Below, one piece after another: positions 34,107 through 42,754 of a stretch of 54,361 bases of DNA; position 1 is the first letter of the stretch; each line of letters starts with the position of its first letter. Below the pieces are notes generated by a model that was given only the letters and a program-made list of their open reading frames with translations, did no database searches and was not told the DNA's origin. Origin of the DNA: an uncultured Collinsella sp. (GTDB lineage: Bacteria > Actinomycetota > Coriobacteriia > Coriobacteriales > Coriobacteriaceae); NCBI GenBank assembly GCA_902497025.1, contig CABVDJ010000010.1, positions 1 through 54,361 on the forward strand, given 5' to 3'. The translations under genes and the position numbers were made by a program.

Positions 34107-34700
34107 ATGAGTCCCATTCAAATCGCCCTGCTGCTGCTCGCCGTTGCCGGCGTGTGGGCCATCGCTGAGCTCGCGCTTACCCTGCGCAAGACCCGCAATG
34201 TTGTCGACTCGCTCGATAAGACCGTGAACGACCTCAACAACACCATCGCCGAGGCTCAGCCTGTGGTGGCAAAGCTCGATGGCGCTGTCGATGAGCTTAC
34301 GCCGGCGCTTGCCCAGATGGAGCCGCTGCTTAAGTCGAGCAAGACGGCAGTTGATGCCCTTACCTCCAATCTCGTAGAGGTTGAAGCCGTGGTTCGCGAC
34401 ATTTCCGAGGTTACGGGCAGCATGGCCGAGGCCAGCAATGCTGTGTCGAGCGTGACCGACTCTGCCGCCGGTGCTGTGCAGAAGCTCTTCAATAAGGTGA
34501 AGGCTCCTGCAGCTGAAGCCGAGCGCAAGCTTTCCGCTGCCGCCGAAGAAGCCGAGCAGCCAACCGAGCGCGTCTTGATTGGCAAGGCGGAGGACGAGGC
34601 CGCCGATGGCGCAGATGTGGCTCAGAAGTCTGCATCCAAGCGGGCTCAGTATTACACCTATACACCCTCCGAGACCTCTGAGGAGTCCTGCGATGAGTAG
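34107..34700 (+). CDS. DUF948 (YtxG-like) membrane-anchored protein
   Basis: A 197-residue protein with one N-terminal transmembrane helix (about 4-25), then a DUF948-like segment with repeated heptad character (TRNVVDSLDKTVNDLNNTI, AQPVVAKLDGAVDELTPALA), and an Ala/Glu-rich tail. DUF948 proteins are of unknown function; in Bacillus the ytxGHJ operon is under SigB. The ATG follows GGGAGG 6 nt upstream, and the stop overlaps the next gene by 8 nt. Its place in front of an RsbW-like and a SigB-type gene supports a stress link. Confidence 0.82.
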   Translation: MSPIQIALLLLAVAGVWAIAELALTLRKTRNVVDSLDKTVNDLNNTIAEAQPVVAKLDGAVDELTPALAQMEPLLKSSKTAVDALTSNLVEVEAVVRDISEVTGSMAEASNAVSSVTDSAAGAVQKLFNKVKAPAAEAERKLSAAAEEAEQPTERVLIGKAEDEAADGADVAQKSASKRAQYYTYTPSETSEESCDE

Positions 34701-35070
34701 CGAAGCAACCTGCCCCATCACGCTGACCGTTGCCGGCGACCCGCGTCTCGCTCGCCTTGTGCGCATGACGGCAGCCAACGTTGGTGCCCTGTGTTCCATG
34801 TCTGTCGATCGCATCGAGGACATCCGCATGGCTGCCGAGGAAGCCTTTATCTTTGGCTGCACGGCTGTTGATTCCGACGACATCTCAATCAAATTCGATG
34901 TCGATGAATCTCACGTTGGCATGACCTTTACCTTTGGCGATCAGGCCACTGTCGACGAGGATGACCAGGCTGCTGTTTATGCCGAGCTTATTTTGGCGAG
35001 CGTGTGCGATTCCTACGAAAAGACTGCGGCGCCCCTGACGCTTTCCCTCGACCTCAAGGCGGATATCTAA
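34693..35070 (+). CDS. RsbW/SpoIIAB-like anti-sigma protein without a recognisable ATP site
   Basis: A 125-residue protein that looks like the anti-sigma kinase fold. The N-terminal LTVAGDPRLARLVRMTAANV and VDRIEDIRMAAEEAF match the start and N-box region of RsbW. However, the N-box Asn is Phe54 (EEAFIF in place of EACTN), and the Asp-x-Gly and Gly-Leu-Gly boxes that bind ATP are missing. So it is either a non-kinase anti-sigma factor or a diverged relative. AGGAG lies 7 nt before the ATG at 34693. It overlaps the upstream gene by 8 nt and is 1 nt from the sigma gene, so the partnership is likely. Confidence 0.72.
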   Translation: MSSEATCPITLTVAGDPRLARLVRMTAANVGALCSMSVDRIEDIRMAAEEAFIFGCTAVDSDDISIKFDVDESHVGMTFTFGDQATVDEDDQAAVYAELILASVCDSYEKTAAPLTLSLDLKADI

Positions 35071-35071
35071 T

Positions 35072-35863
35072 ATGACCGAACGTTCCCGGAGCGGTAAGAC
35101 CGCTTGGGACAAGGAGAAAACCCGCGAGCTGTTTCGTCGTTACAAGGAGACCGGTGATCCGGACGCCCGCGAGCAGCTCGTCATGTCCCATATGAATCTG
35201 GTAAGGTTTCTTGCCAACAAATTTAAGAATCGCGGCGAGCCGCTCGACGATCTCATGCAGGTCGGCTATTTGGGTTTGCTCAAGGCTATCGACCGCTTTG
35301 ACCCTGAGCGCGGGCTCGAGTTCACGACGTTTGCAACACCCACTATCCTGGGCGAGATCAAACGCCATTTCCGCGACAAGGGCTGGAGCGTGCGCGTGCC
35401 GCGTCGTCTGCAGGAGCTCTCGGCCAAGGTCAACCAGGCTACTGACAAACTTACCAACGAGCTGCAGCGTTCGCCCAAGGTTGAGGAGATCGCTGAGTAT
35501 CTAGATGTGACTGTCGATGAGGTCCTCGAGGCTATGGAATCGTCTTCGGCCTATACCTCGGTGCCCATCGAGGCTCCTGGTGCGTCCGATTCCGACGATG
35601 CGCCGTCGATTCTCGACCGTTACGCCGACGATAACAACGAGCTCGACTTTACCGATGACCGCCTGGTGATCGAGGAAGCCATCCGCGATTTCTCGCCGCG
35701 CGAGCGCGAGGTGATCGAGCTGCGCTTTGTGAAGGGCATGACCCAGATCGAGATCGCCAAGAAGCTGGGTATTTCTCAGGTGCAGGTTTCGCGTCTGCTG
35801 CGCCGCACGCTTAAGAAGATTCAGGACAAGATCGACCCCGACGGAGTGATGATTCGTTCATGA
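35072..35863 (+). CDS. sigB: SigB/SigF/SigG-family RNA polymerase sigma factor
   Basis: A 263-residue group 3 sigma-70. Region 2 has LDDLMQVGYLGLLKAIDRFDPERGLEFTTFATPTILGEIKRHFRD. Region 3 has RRLQELSAKVNQATDKLT and the SPKVEEIAEYL turn. Region 4 has the helix-turn-helix MTQIEIAKKLGISQVQVSRLLRRTL. This is the general-stress/sporulation class, regulated by partner-switching anti-sigma factors in relatives. It starts 1 nt after the RsbW-like gene and overlaps the transporter gene by 4 nt (ATGA). Symbol sigB is by family and not proven orthology. Confidence 0.92.
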   Translation: MTERSRSGKTAWDKEKTRELFRRYKETGDPDAREQLVMSHMNLVRFLANKFKNRGEPLDDLMQVGYLGLLKAIDRFDPERGLEFTTFATPTILGEIKRHFRDKGWSVRVPRRLQELSAKVNQATDKLTNELQRSPKVEEIAEYLDVTVDEVLEAMESSSAYTSVPIEAPGASDSDDAPSILDRYADDNNELDFTDDRLVIEEAIRDFSPREREVIELRFVKGMTQIEIAKKLGISQVQVSRLLRRTLKKIQDKIDPDGVMIRS

Positions 35864-37272
35864 GTGAGCACCCCCAACAAACCGATCGCGTGCTGCGCGA
35901 TACCCGCATTCTGACGCTGCGCATTTGGGTTGTTGTCGGCTGCATTGTTATTGCTGCTGTCATCTTTAACCTTATGGGCATTCTGGCACCGGTTATTGAG
36001 TTTCTTGCCGTCGGCTCCATCATTGCTTTTGTGATGTCCCCGATCACCAACTGGCTCGAACACCATGGCGTGAATCGCGGCATCGGTTCGCTTATCGCGC
36101 TTATTGTTGTTGTTGCCGTGCTCGTCGGTGTCGTTTGCATCTTGTCGCCGATTCTCTTTGGTCAGATCATGGAAGTCCTGAGCCGCCTGCCCGAGCAGCT
36201 TCGTGTTGCGGGTGGAGATCTCAACGAGATGATCTCGCATGCCAAGACGCTCAACAACACGCCGCTCAAGGAGTATTTGGACGATAATCTTTCGTCGCTG
36301 GTTGCCGTGGCATCGAAGTATGTGTCTCAGATCGCTGCTGAGCTTGGCCGCGGTGTGTTCCCGCTCATCACCAATACGGCCTCGCAGTTGTTCGTGATCT
36401 TCCTTGGTCTGGTGCTTGCCTACTGGATGGCCTGCGACTACCCTCGCATGCACCACGAGATTTGTACCATCATCGGTCAGGAGAAGGAGACCTCGTACCG
36501 CTTTATGGTAGCCATCCTTTCTCGCTCTGTCGGCGGCTACATGCGCGGCATGGTCGTGACGTCCATCTGCGGTGGTTTCCTCGCCTTTATCGGTTTTATG
36601 CTCATTGGCCATCCGTATGCGGCACTCATGGCTATCTTTACCGGCATCATGCATTTGGTTCCGGTCGTCGGTCCTTGGGTGAGCGCAGCAATTGCCACAG
36701 TGCTCGGTTTCATGTTCAGCCCCATGTTGGCGTTGTGGACGCTCATCGTGACGATGGTCGCGCAAAACGTCACCGATAACGTGATTTCGCCTAAGGTCAT
36801 GCAGAGCTCGGTGCAGGTGCATCCCATCATGAGCCTCACGGCGCTCGTTATTGGCTCGGCACTCATGGGCCCCATCGGCATGATTATTGCCATCCCGCTG
36901 TGTGCGGCCCTCAAGGGTATCTTCGTGTACTACTTCGAGAATGAGACCGGCCGCCAGCTTGTGGCCTATGACGGCGCCGTGTTTAAGGGCACGCCGTACC
37001 GCGATGCCGATGGCAACCCGGTCGCCGCCTACGACGCGCTCGGCGACGACACCTTCATCTACGAGTCCGAGCTCATCGGCAATGAGACTGCGCCCGAGGC
37101 CAAGGCTATGCCCAAGCCCGAGCTCGATAATCCCTGGATCAAGCTCTCGGGCCTGCAGCCCGATGCGACGGGTTTCTTCAAAAACCCCTTCGCCAAAGAC
37201 GATGATTCCAACTCGGACGACGATACCAAAACCGGCATCGACGGCTCCATGGACGATTCGGATTCTAAATAG
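35860..37272 (+). CDS. AI-2E (PerM/YtvI) family membrane transporter
   Basis: A 470-residue protein with about eight transmembrane helices. Family features are the early SPITNWLEHHGVNRGIGSL segment and the C-terminal helices with HLVPVVGPWVSAAIATVLGF and QNVTDNVISPKVM. The family includes autoinducer-2 exporters and Na+/H+ antiporter-like members, and the substrate is not known here. A 100-residue acidic tail (DDDSNSDDDTKTG) is unusual for the family (about 350). Coupled to the sigma gene by ATGA, so it is probably a member of the sigma operon. Confidence 0.88.
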   Translation: MSEHPQQTDRVLRDTRILTLRIWVVVGCIVIAAVIFNLMGILAPVIEFLAVGSIIAFVMSPITNWLEHHGVNRGIGSLIALIVVVAVLVGVVCILSPILFGQIMEVLSRLPEQLRVAGGDLNEMISHAKTLNNTPLKEYLDDNLSSLVAVASKYVSQIAAELGRGVFPLITNTASQLFVIFLGLVLAYWMACDYPRMHHEICTIIGQEKETSYRFMVAILSRSVGGYMRGMVVTSICGGFLAFIGFMLIGHPYAALMAIFTGIMHLVPVVGPWVSAAIATVLGFMFSPMLALWTLIVTMVAQNVTDNVISPKVMQSSVQVHPIMSLTALVIGSALMGPIGMIIAIPLCAALKGIFVYYFENETGRQLVAYDGAVFKGTPYRDADGNPVAAYDALGDDTFIYESELIGNETAPEAKAMPKPELDNPWIKLSGLQPDATGFFKNPFAKDDDSNSDDDTKTGIDGSMDDSDSK

Positions 37273-37278
37273 GTCCTA

Positions 37279-37518
37279 TTAACGTTTCTTGAAGTTGTAA
37301 ATGACAAGAAATGCGAGCAAAGCGATTGATAAGGGGCCGGCTACATAGAAAAAGAGAACGTCAATTGCTCGTAGAGTGTAATAAGCCTTATCGCCGGACA
37401 TTACTGCATACAATACGTAGCCAAATGCTGGTTGGTTTGCATACCAGCAAGAGAAAGCCAAAAGCGTTAAAAGTGCCGCTAACAGAAGTGCATTGAGGAA
37501 AAATCGTTTGCTTTTCAT
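37279..37518 (-). CDS. Small hypothetical two-helix membrane protein
   Basis: A 79-residue protein, not recognised. It starts MKSKRFFLN and has two predicted membrane helices (LLLAALLTLLAFSCWYA and VLFFYVAGPLSIALLAFLVI) joined by a short polar loop, ending in KKR. AAGGAG lies 7 nt before its ATG on the minus strand. A candidate promoter (TTGAAA on the minus strand at 37572-37577; TAGAAT at 37551-37556, 15-nt spacer) precedes it. The segment 37280-37610 is clearly lower in GC than its neighbours and lies at a strand switch, so recent gain is possible. Confidence 0.6.
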   Translation of the reverse strand: MKSKRFFLNALLLAALLTLLAFSCWYANQPAFGYVLYAVMSGDKAYYTLRAIDVLFFYVAGPLSIALLAFLVIYNFKKR

Positions 37519-37614
37519 CGATCGCTCCTTTCGAGTAGCTCTTATATGTAATTCTACATCAGTCATTTGTTTTTCAAAGACTTTGACTGTCCTAAATAAC
37601 ATGCACTTTCGCTG

Positions 37615-37644
37615 GAGGGTCGCTGTTTGGCGGCCCTCTTTTTT
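37615..37644 (+). terminator. Hairpin with T-run before alaS
   Basis: GAGGG-T-CGC pairs with GCG-G-CCCTC around TGTTT, followed by six Ts. The T-run overlaps the -35 of the alaS promoter, so it probably insulates alaS from upstream transcription. Confidence 0.7.
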
Positions 37645-37670
37645 GCACAGGCGCGGCGGGATGGTAATAT
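37643..37670 (+). promoter_or_regulatory. Promoter of alaS
   Basis: TTGCAC (37643-37648) and TAATAT (37665-37670) are spaced 16 nt apart, 46 nt before the alaS ATG. It is the best -35/-10 pair in this part of the window. Confidence 0.65.
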
Positions 37671-37716
37671 CGTTACGTTTGAACTGTTTCGATGTGAAAC
37701 CGAGGAGATTCCCTCT

Positions 37717-40374
37717 ATGAGTGCTGACTACCCGTCAATGACTACGGCCGAGATTCGCTCCAAGTTCCTCAACTTCTTTGAGGAGCGCGGTCTTAAGCTC
37801 TATCCCTCTTCGTCCCTCGTCCCCGACGATCCTTCACTGCTGCTTGCCAACGCCGGCATGAATCAGTTTAAGGAGTACTACCAGGGCAAGAAGACCATGA
37901 AGGAGATTGGCGCGATCTCCTGCCAGAAGTGTGTCCGCACCAACGACATCGATTGCATCGGCGAGGACGGCCGTCACTTGTCGTTCTTCGAGATGCTCGG
38001 CGATTTCTCTTTTGGCGGCGTCTCCAAGGAGCAGGCCTGCGCCTGGGCCTTTGAGCTCATCACCAAGGAGTTCAAGCTGCCGCTCGACCGCCTGTACTTC
38101 ACCGTCTTTACCGAGGACGACGAGACCCACGACGTGTGGCGTTCTCTGGGCGTTGCCGAGGACCACATCTCCCGCCTGGGTGAGGACGACAACTTCTGGG
38201 CCGCTGGCCCCACCGGTCCCTGCGGTCCGTGCTCCGAGATCTATTTTGACATGGGCGAGGAGGTCGGCTGCGGCAGCCCCGACTGCAAGCCTGGCTGTGA
38301 CTGCGACCGCTTCCTGGAGTTCTGGAACCTCGTCTTTACCCAGTATGACCGTCAGGAGGACGGCTCCATGCCGGAGCTGCCGCACCGCAACCTCGATACG
38401 GGCATGGGCCTGGAGCGCATGGCCGCCATCATGCAGCACAAGACCGCCAATTACGACGGCGACTTGATGCAGCATCTCATCAAGCTGGGCGAGGAGATCA
38501 GCGGCAAGACCTATGACGCAGATGATTACTCCGGTGCCAGCCGCTCGCTGCGCATCATCGCCGACCACTCCCGTGCCGTCGACTTTATGATCTCGGACGG
38601 CATCCTTCCCGGTAACGAGGGTCGCGAGTACGTCCTTCGCCGCCTGCTCCGTCGTGCCGTGTTCCACGGTCGCCTGCTGGGCATCGAGGGCGCCTTCCTG
38701 ACCAAGTTCATCGACGAAGTCAACGCTCAGATGGGCGAAGCCTATCCCGAGCTGCTCAAGAACGTCGCGCTCGTCAAGGGTATCGTCGCCTCCGAGGAGG
38801 AGCGCTTCTCCACGACGCTCGATAACGGCCGCGTCTACCTGGATGAGGCCCTGGCAGCGCTTGCCGAGGGTGCTGTGCTTCCGGGCGATGTTGCCTTTAA
38901 GCTGCACGACACCTTTGGTTTCCCCATCGACCTGACCGTCGAGATCGCCGGCACCGCTGGCCACGACGTCGACATGGACGGCTTCACTGCCTGCATGGAG
39001 GACCAGAAGGCCCGCGCTCGCGCCAACGCCAAGGGCGATGCCTGGGGCAGCTTCAACGACGTGTGGGTCGAGCTTTCCGACAAGGTCTCCGCGACCGAGT
39101 TCGACGGCTATGACAACGACGTCATCGAGGGCGCGAAGGTTGTTGCCATCGTGCGCAACGGCGAGTCCGTTGAGTCCGCTGTCGCCGGCGAGGACGTTGA
39201 GGTCGTGCTCGACCGCACCCCGTTCTATGCCGAGATGGGTGGCCAGCAGGGCGATGCCGGCGAGCTTTCCGCCGAGGGCGTTTCGCTGACCGTTTCCGAT
39301 ACCAAGAACCACAACGGCCTGTATGCTCACGTCGCCCACGTTGCCGATGGCACGCTGACTGTCGGTGCCGCTGTTACCGCCGCGCTCGACGCCGAGCGCC
39401 GTGGCTTCTTGCGCCGCAACCACACCGCCACGCACCTGCTCGATGCCGCCCTTAAGCAGGTCCTGGGCGAGCACGTCTCCCAGGCCGGCTCGCTGGTGAC
39501 GCCCGAGCACCTGCGCTTTGACTTTACTCACTTCGAGGCCCTGTCCTCCGAGCAGCTCAAGGCTGTCGAGGATCTGGTCAACCAGCAGATCTTCGCTTCC
39601 AAGCCGGTCGTGACCCGTGTTATGGGCATCGACGAGGCTAAGGCTGCCGGCGCTGTCGCTCTGTTTGGAGAGAAGTACGGCGATGTCGTCCGCGTCGTCT
39701 CCGTGGGCGCCGAGGACCAGCCGTTCTCCCGCGAGCTCTGTGGTGGCACCCATGCCGCCAATACCGCCGAGATTGGCCTGTTCAAGATCATTTCCGAGTC
39801 CTCCACGGGCTCCAATGTCCGCCGTATCGAGGCCGTGACCTCTAAGGGTGCCCTCGACTATATGGCCGACCGTCTGGCGCTCGTCGACGCCGCCGCCGCT
39901 GCGCTCAAGTGCCGCGTCGACGAGGTTCCCACCCGCGTGGAGAACCTGCAGACCGAGCTGCGCGAGACGTCCAACAAGCTCAAGAAGGCGCTGACCGGTG
40001 GCTCCTCCGATGCCATTTCCAGCGCCATCGACGGCGCTGTCGAGCTCGACGGCTACAAGCTCGTCGTTGCTGAGCTGCAGGGTCTTGAGGCCGCAGACCT
40101 GCGCAACGTTTGGGATACCGTGCACCAGAAGGTCGCCGGCCCTGTTGCCTGCGTCGTCGCCAGCGTGACCGAGAAGGGCACCCCGGCCCTGCTCGCCGCC
40201 GGCTCCGATGACGCCGTGAAGGCCGGTTTCCATGCCGGTAACGTGATTAAGCAGATCGCGGGCCTGGTCGACGGTCGCGGTGGCGGCCGTCCCAACATGG
40301 CCCAGGCTGGTGGCAAGAATGCTGCCGGCATCGCCGATGCCCTCGCGGCCGCCAAGACCGCGCTCGGCGCCTAA
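37717..40374 (+). CDS. alaS: Alanyl-tRNA synthetase
   Basis: An 885-residue class II synthetase that charges tRNA-Ala and corrects Ser/Gly errors. The catalytic domain has KFLNFFEERG and the SCQKCVRTNDID segment. The editing domain has the zinc-binding HTATHLLDAAL and CGGTHAANT motifs. The C-Ala region ends with GGGRPNMAQAGGKN (DHHA1-like). The ATG at 37717 follows GAGGAG; the frame is open from 37627 but has no conserved residues there. The following genes ruvX and mltG start soon after, the common alaS-ruvX-mltG order. Confidence 0.96.
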   Translation: MSADYPSMTTAEIRSKFLNFFEERGLKLYPSSSLVPDDPSLLLANAGMNQFKEYYQGKKTMKEIGAISCQKCVRTNDIDCIGEDGRHLSFFEMLGDFSFGGVSKEQACAWAFELITKEFKLPLDRLYFTVFTEDDETHDVWRSLGVAEDHISRLGEDDNFWAAGPTGPCGPCSEIYFDMGEEVGCGSPDCKPGCDCDRFLEFWNLVFTQYDRQEDGSMPELPHRNLDTGMGLERMAAIMQHKTANYDGDLMQHLIKLGEEISGKTYDADDYSGASRSLRIIADHSRAVDFMISDGILPGNEGREYVLRRLLRRAVFHGRLLGIEGAFLTKFIDEVNAQMGEAYPELLKNVALVKGIVASEEERFSTTLDNGRVYLDEALAALAEGAVLPGDVAFKLHDTFGFPIDLTVEIAGTAGHDVDMDGFTACMEDQKARARANAKGDAWGSFNDVWVELSDKVSATEFDGYDNDVIEGAKVVAIVRNGESVESAVAGEDVEVVLDRTPFYAEMGGQQGDAGELSAEGVSLTVSDTKNHNGLYAHVAHVADGTLTVGAAVTAALDAERRGFLRRNHTATHLLDAALKQVLGEHVSQAGSLVTPEHLRFDFTHFEALSSEQLKAVEDLVNQQIFASKPVVTRVMGIDEAKAAGAVALFGEKYGDVVRVVSVGAEDQPFSRELCGGTHAANTAEIGLFKIISESSTGSNVRRIEAVTSKGALDYMADRLALVDAAAAALKCRVDEVPTRVENLQTELRETSNKLKKALTGGSSDAISSAIDGAVELDGYKLVVAELQGLEAADLRNVWDTVHQKVAGPVACVVASVTEKGTPALLAAGSDDAVKAGFHAGNVIKQIAGLVDGRGGGRPNMAQAGGKNAAGIADALAAAKTALGA

Positions 40375-40391
40375 GAATCTAAGAAGTCGCT

Positions 40392-40820
40392 GTGGTTGCG
40401 CTCGCGCTGGACATAGGGGAGACCAGGATCGGCATCGCCGTCTCGAGCCGTGATGGCAAGATGGCGATGCCTGTCAAGGTGCTTCCGGCTACCGAGGTCA
40501 CCGGTATGGCCAAGACGTTCCGCTACCTGGTTGAGGACTATGAGCCCGACGTCCTGGTAAGCGGACGTCCCCTGACCATGGCCGGTGAGCCCGGCCCCCA
40601 GGCCGAGCGCGTTGCCTCCGTGGCGCAAAAGATTGCCGACGAGCTCGATCTTCCGCTGGAGTTTGAGGATGAGCGTCTGTCTTCGCAAGAGGCCAAGCGT
40701 ATCCTGCGCGAGCAGGGCCTCAACGAAAAGCAGATGAGGGGCAAGATCGACATGATTGCCGCCAGCCTGTTTTTGCAGACGTGGCTCGATCGTAAAAACG
40801 AGGTGGTTTCGCATGCCTAG
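40392..40820 (+). CDS. ruvX: Putative pre-16S rRNA nuclease/Holliday junction resolvase YqgF (RuvX)
   Basis: A 142-residue RNase H-fold protein of the YqgF/RuvX family. The family is known to trim the 5' end of 16S rRNA; a Holliday junction role has also been proposed. Motifs are LALDIGETRIGIAVS at the N-terminus with the active-site Asp, VSGRPLTMAGEPG, and EDERLSSQEA. The GTG at 40392 is 17 nt after alaS. The stop overlaps the mltG start by 8 nt. Confidence 0.92.
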   Translation: MVALALDIGETRIGIAVSSRDGKMAMPVKVLPATEVTGMAKTFRYLVEDYEPDVLVSGRPLTMAGEPGPQAERVASVAQKIADELDLPLEFEDERLSSQEAKRILREQGLNEKQMRGKIDMIAASLFLQTWLDRKNEVVSHA

Positions 40821-42246
40821 CGCTTCCGATCCGCGCCAGCAGAATCGTACACGGCAGCCGGCGTCGCGCCCTGCCCAGCCTGGCCAGCGTCCGGCACAGC
40901 CGACGCAGCGTGCAGCTCAGCCTGCCGCGCGCCCGGCGCAGTCCTTCTCTCATTCGGCCCAACCTGTTCAACGGACGGGTCAGCAGCCTTCTGCTCGTTC
41001 GGTTCAGCATTCGGCTTCTCACGCGGCTCAGCAGCCCACTGCTCGTACGGCCCAGCCTGCAGGCGGTACCCGCTTTAAGCAGCAGGCACCTACCCAGCGA
41101 ACTCAGGCCCCTCAATCGCATTCGCATCACGCTCGCGGTTCGCATGGCGTTGCTCCGGCGACCCGCTCGGGCTACAACACGCATGCTCGTCGTGGTGCTC
41201 AAAAGAAGAGTTCTCCGGTTCCCATGATCATCGGCGTTGTGGTGGCGGTGCTCGCGCTTGCTGCGATCGCTTTCTTTGTCGTGCCGGCCGTCAAGGGCTT
41301 CTTTGCCGGTGAGGACACGAAGGTCACGGCTGGTCAGCAGGTTACGGTGACCATTCCCGATGGTGCTTCGGGCGATACGATCGCCTCGATTCTCTCCGAG
41401 AACCATATCGTAGAAAATCCCAAGGATTACTATGCGGCGGTGAAAAAGCTCAACGCCGATATGTCGCTCAAGCCAGGTGATTATTCGTTCACCACACTCA
41501 TGGATGCGACCAAGGTTGTTCAGCAGCTCATGGAAGGCCCCAACGCGGGCTCCAATGCTCTGACTATCCCTGAGGGCCTGACGGTCGATCAAGTCGCCGA
41601 CCGTGTGGCCCAGGTCTACGACAGCATCTCTAAGGAAGACTTCCTCAACCAGGCCAAGGCCTCCAACTACGCTGACGACTATAGCTTCCTTAAGGGCGCC
41701 GCCAACGATTCGCTCGAGGGTTTCTTGTTCCCCAAGACCTATTCGTTGGGCGATTCGCCGACGGCCGATGACGTGATTCGCGCTATGCTCGATCAGTTTA
41801 AGACCGAGTACAAGTCGCTTGACTTTGCGAGCTGCGAAGCCAAGATCAAGGAACGCTACGGTGTGGATATGTCCGACTACGACATCGTCAACTTGGCCTC
41901 TATCGTTGAGCGCGAGGGCCTCAACGCCGACCAGCGCGCGCACGTGGCCTCGGTCTTCTACAACCGCCTTGCCGGCAAGCTCGACGGTCTGCGCTATCTC
42001 AACAGCGATGCGACCATGATGTATGTCACCGGTGGCGAGGTTACCGCCGACGACCTGCAGAGCGATAGTCCGTATAACACCTATAAGCACGAGGGCCTGC
42101 CGCCCACGCCCATCTGCTCTCCGTCGCTCGAGGCACTCAAGGCCACGCTTGAGCCGACCGACTCCGATGACCTGTATTTCTACATTACGCAGGACGAGGA
42201 GTACTTCTCGCAAACCTACGAAGAGCATCAACAGTCTTGGAATTGA
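40813..42246 (+). CDS. mltG: Endolytic murein transglycosylase MltG
   Basis: A 477-residue membrane enzyme that cuts nascent glycan strands. Residues 1-135 are a low-complexity Pro/Gln/Ala-rich cytoplasmic tail with many RPAQP-like repeats. One transmembrane helix follows (MIIGVVVAVLALAAIAFFVVP), then a LysM-like segment and the YceG domain with catalytic Glu in LASIVEREG and the signatures ASVFYNRL and SPYNTYKHEGLPPTPICSPS. The core is normal; the N-terminal tail is far longer than in E. coli (340 aa in total). ATG 40813 overlaps the ruvX stop. Confidence 0.93.
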   Translation: MPSASDPRQQNRTRQPASRPAQPGQRPAQPTQRAAQPAARPAQSFSHSAQPVQRTGQQPSARSVQHSASHAAQQPTARTAQPAGGTRFKQQAPTQRTQAPQSHSHHARGSHGVAPATRSGYNTHARRGAQKKSSPVPMIIGVVVAVLALAAIAFFVVPAVKGFFAGEDTKVTAGQQVTVTIPDGASGDTIASILSENHIVENPKDYYAAVKKLNADMSLKPGDYSFTTLMDATKVVQQLMEGPNAGSNALTIPEGLTVDQVADRVAQVYDSISKEDFLNQAKASNYADDYSFLKGAANDSLEGFLFPKTYSLGDSPTADDVIRAMLDQFKTEYKSLDFASCEAKIKERYGVDMSDYDIVNLASIVEREGLNADQRAHVASVFYNRLAGKLDGLRYLNSDATMMYVTGGEVTADDLQSDSPYNTYKHEGLPPTPICSPSLEALKATLEPTDSDDLYFYITQDEEYFSQTYEEHQQSWN

Positions 42247-42248
42247 TC

Positions 42249-42746
42249 ATGAGGATTTTTAGCCCCAAACGATATGTTGCCTCAGTCGACCGCATCGACC
42301 TCGATACCCTGTGGGCCGACGGCAAGCGCGCCATTCTACTCGACCGCGATAACACCTTGGTGCCGCGTGATACCGAGCAGGTACCCGCTGCGGTTTCCGC
42401 TTGGCTCGACGCCGCCCGCGCCAAAGGATTTAAGCTGTGTATGGTTTCCAACAATTGGCACCGCGACCAGGTCATGGCATCGGCACGCGAGCTGGGACTC
42501 GAGGCCATCAGCCACGCCATGAAGCCGGCGCCGTTTGCCCTCAAGGCGGGCCTTAAGCGCCTCGGCGCCACGGCCGACGAGGCGGTGCTGATCGGTGATC
42601 AGCTCTACACGGACGTGTGGAGCGGCAACTTCGCCGGCGTCGATACCATCTTGGTTAAGCCGCAGGCGACGCAGGACCTGTGGTATACGCAGATCTTCCG
42701 TATCTTTGAGCGCCGGGCCCTGCGCGACCTTCCCTGCGAGGAATAG
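42249..42746 (+). CDS. YqeG-type HAD phosphatase
   Basis: A 165-residue HAD-superfamily (subfamily IIIA) phosphatase of the YqeG type. Motif 1 is LLDRDNTLVPRD, motif 2 VSNN and motif 4 GDQLYTDVWSGN. The substrate is unknown; YqeG in Bacillus is tied by gene order to a ribosome-assembly GTPase. Here it lies between mltG and aroK, where aroE would be expected in many relatives. ATG 42249 is 2 nt after mltG with GGAA upstream. Confidence 0.88.
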   Translation: MRIFSPKRYVASVDRIDLDTLWADGKRAILLDRDNTLVPRDTEQVPAAVSAWLDAARAKGFKLCMVSNNWHRDQVMASARELGLEAISHAMKPAPFALKAGLKRLGATADEAVLIGDQLYTDVWSGNFAGVDTILVKPQATQDLWYTQIFRIFERRALRDLPCEE

Positions 42747-42754
42747 GTCTCGCT

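Noticed and set aside
37834..40233. 799-residue open frame on the minus strand opposite alaS
   Set aside because: Antisense to a clear synthetase; it is a result of codon bias in high-GC DNA.
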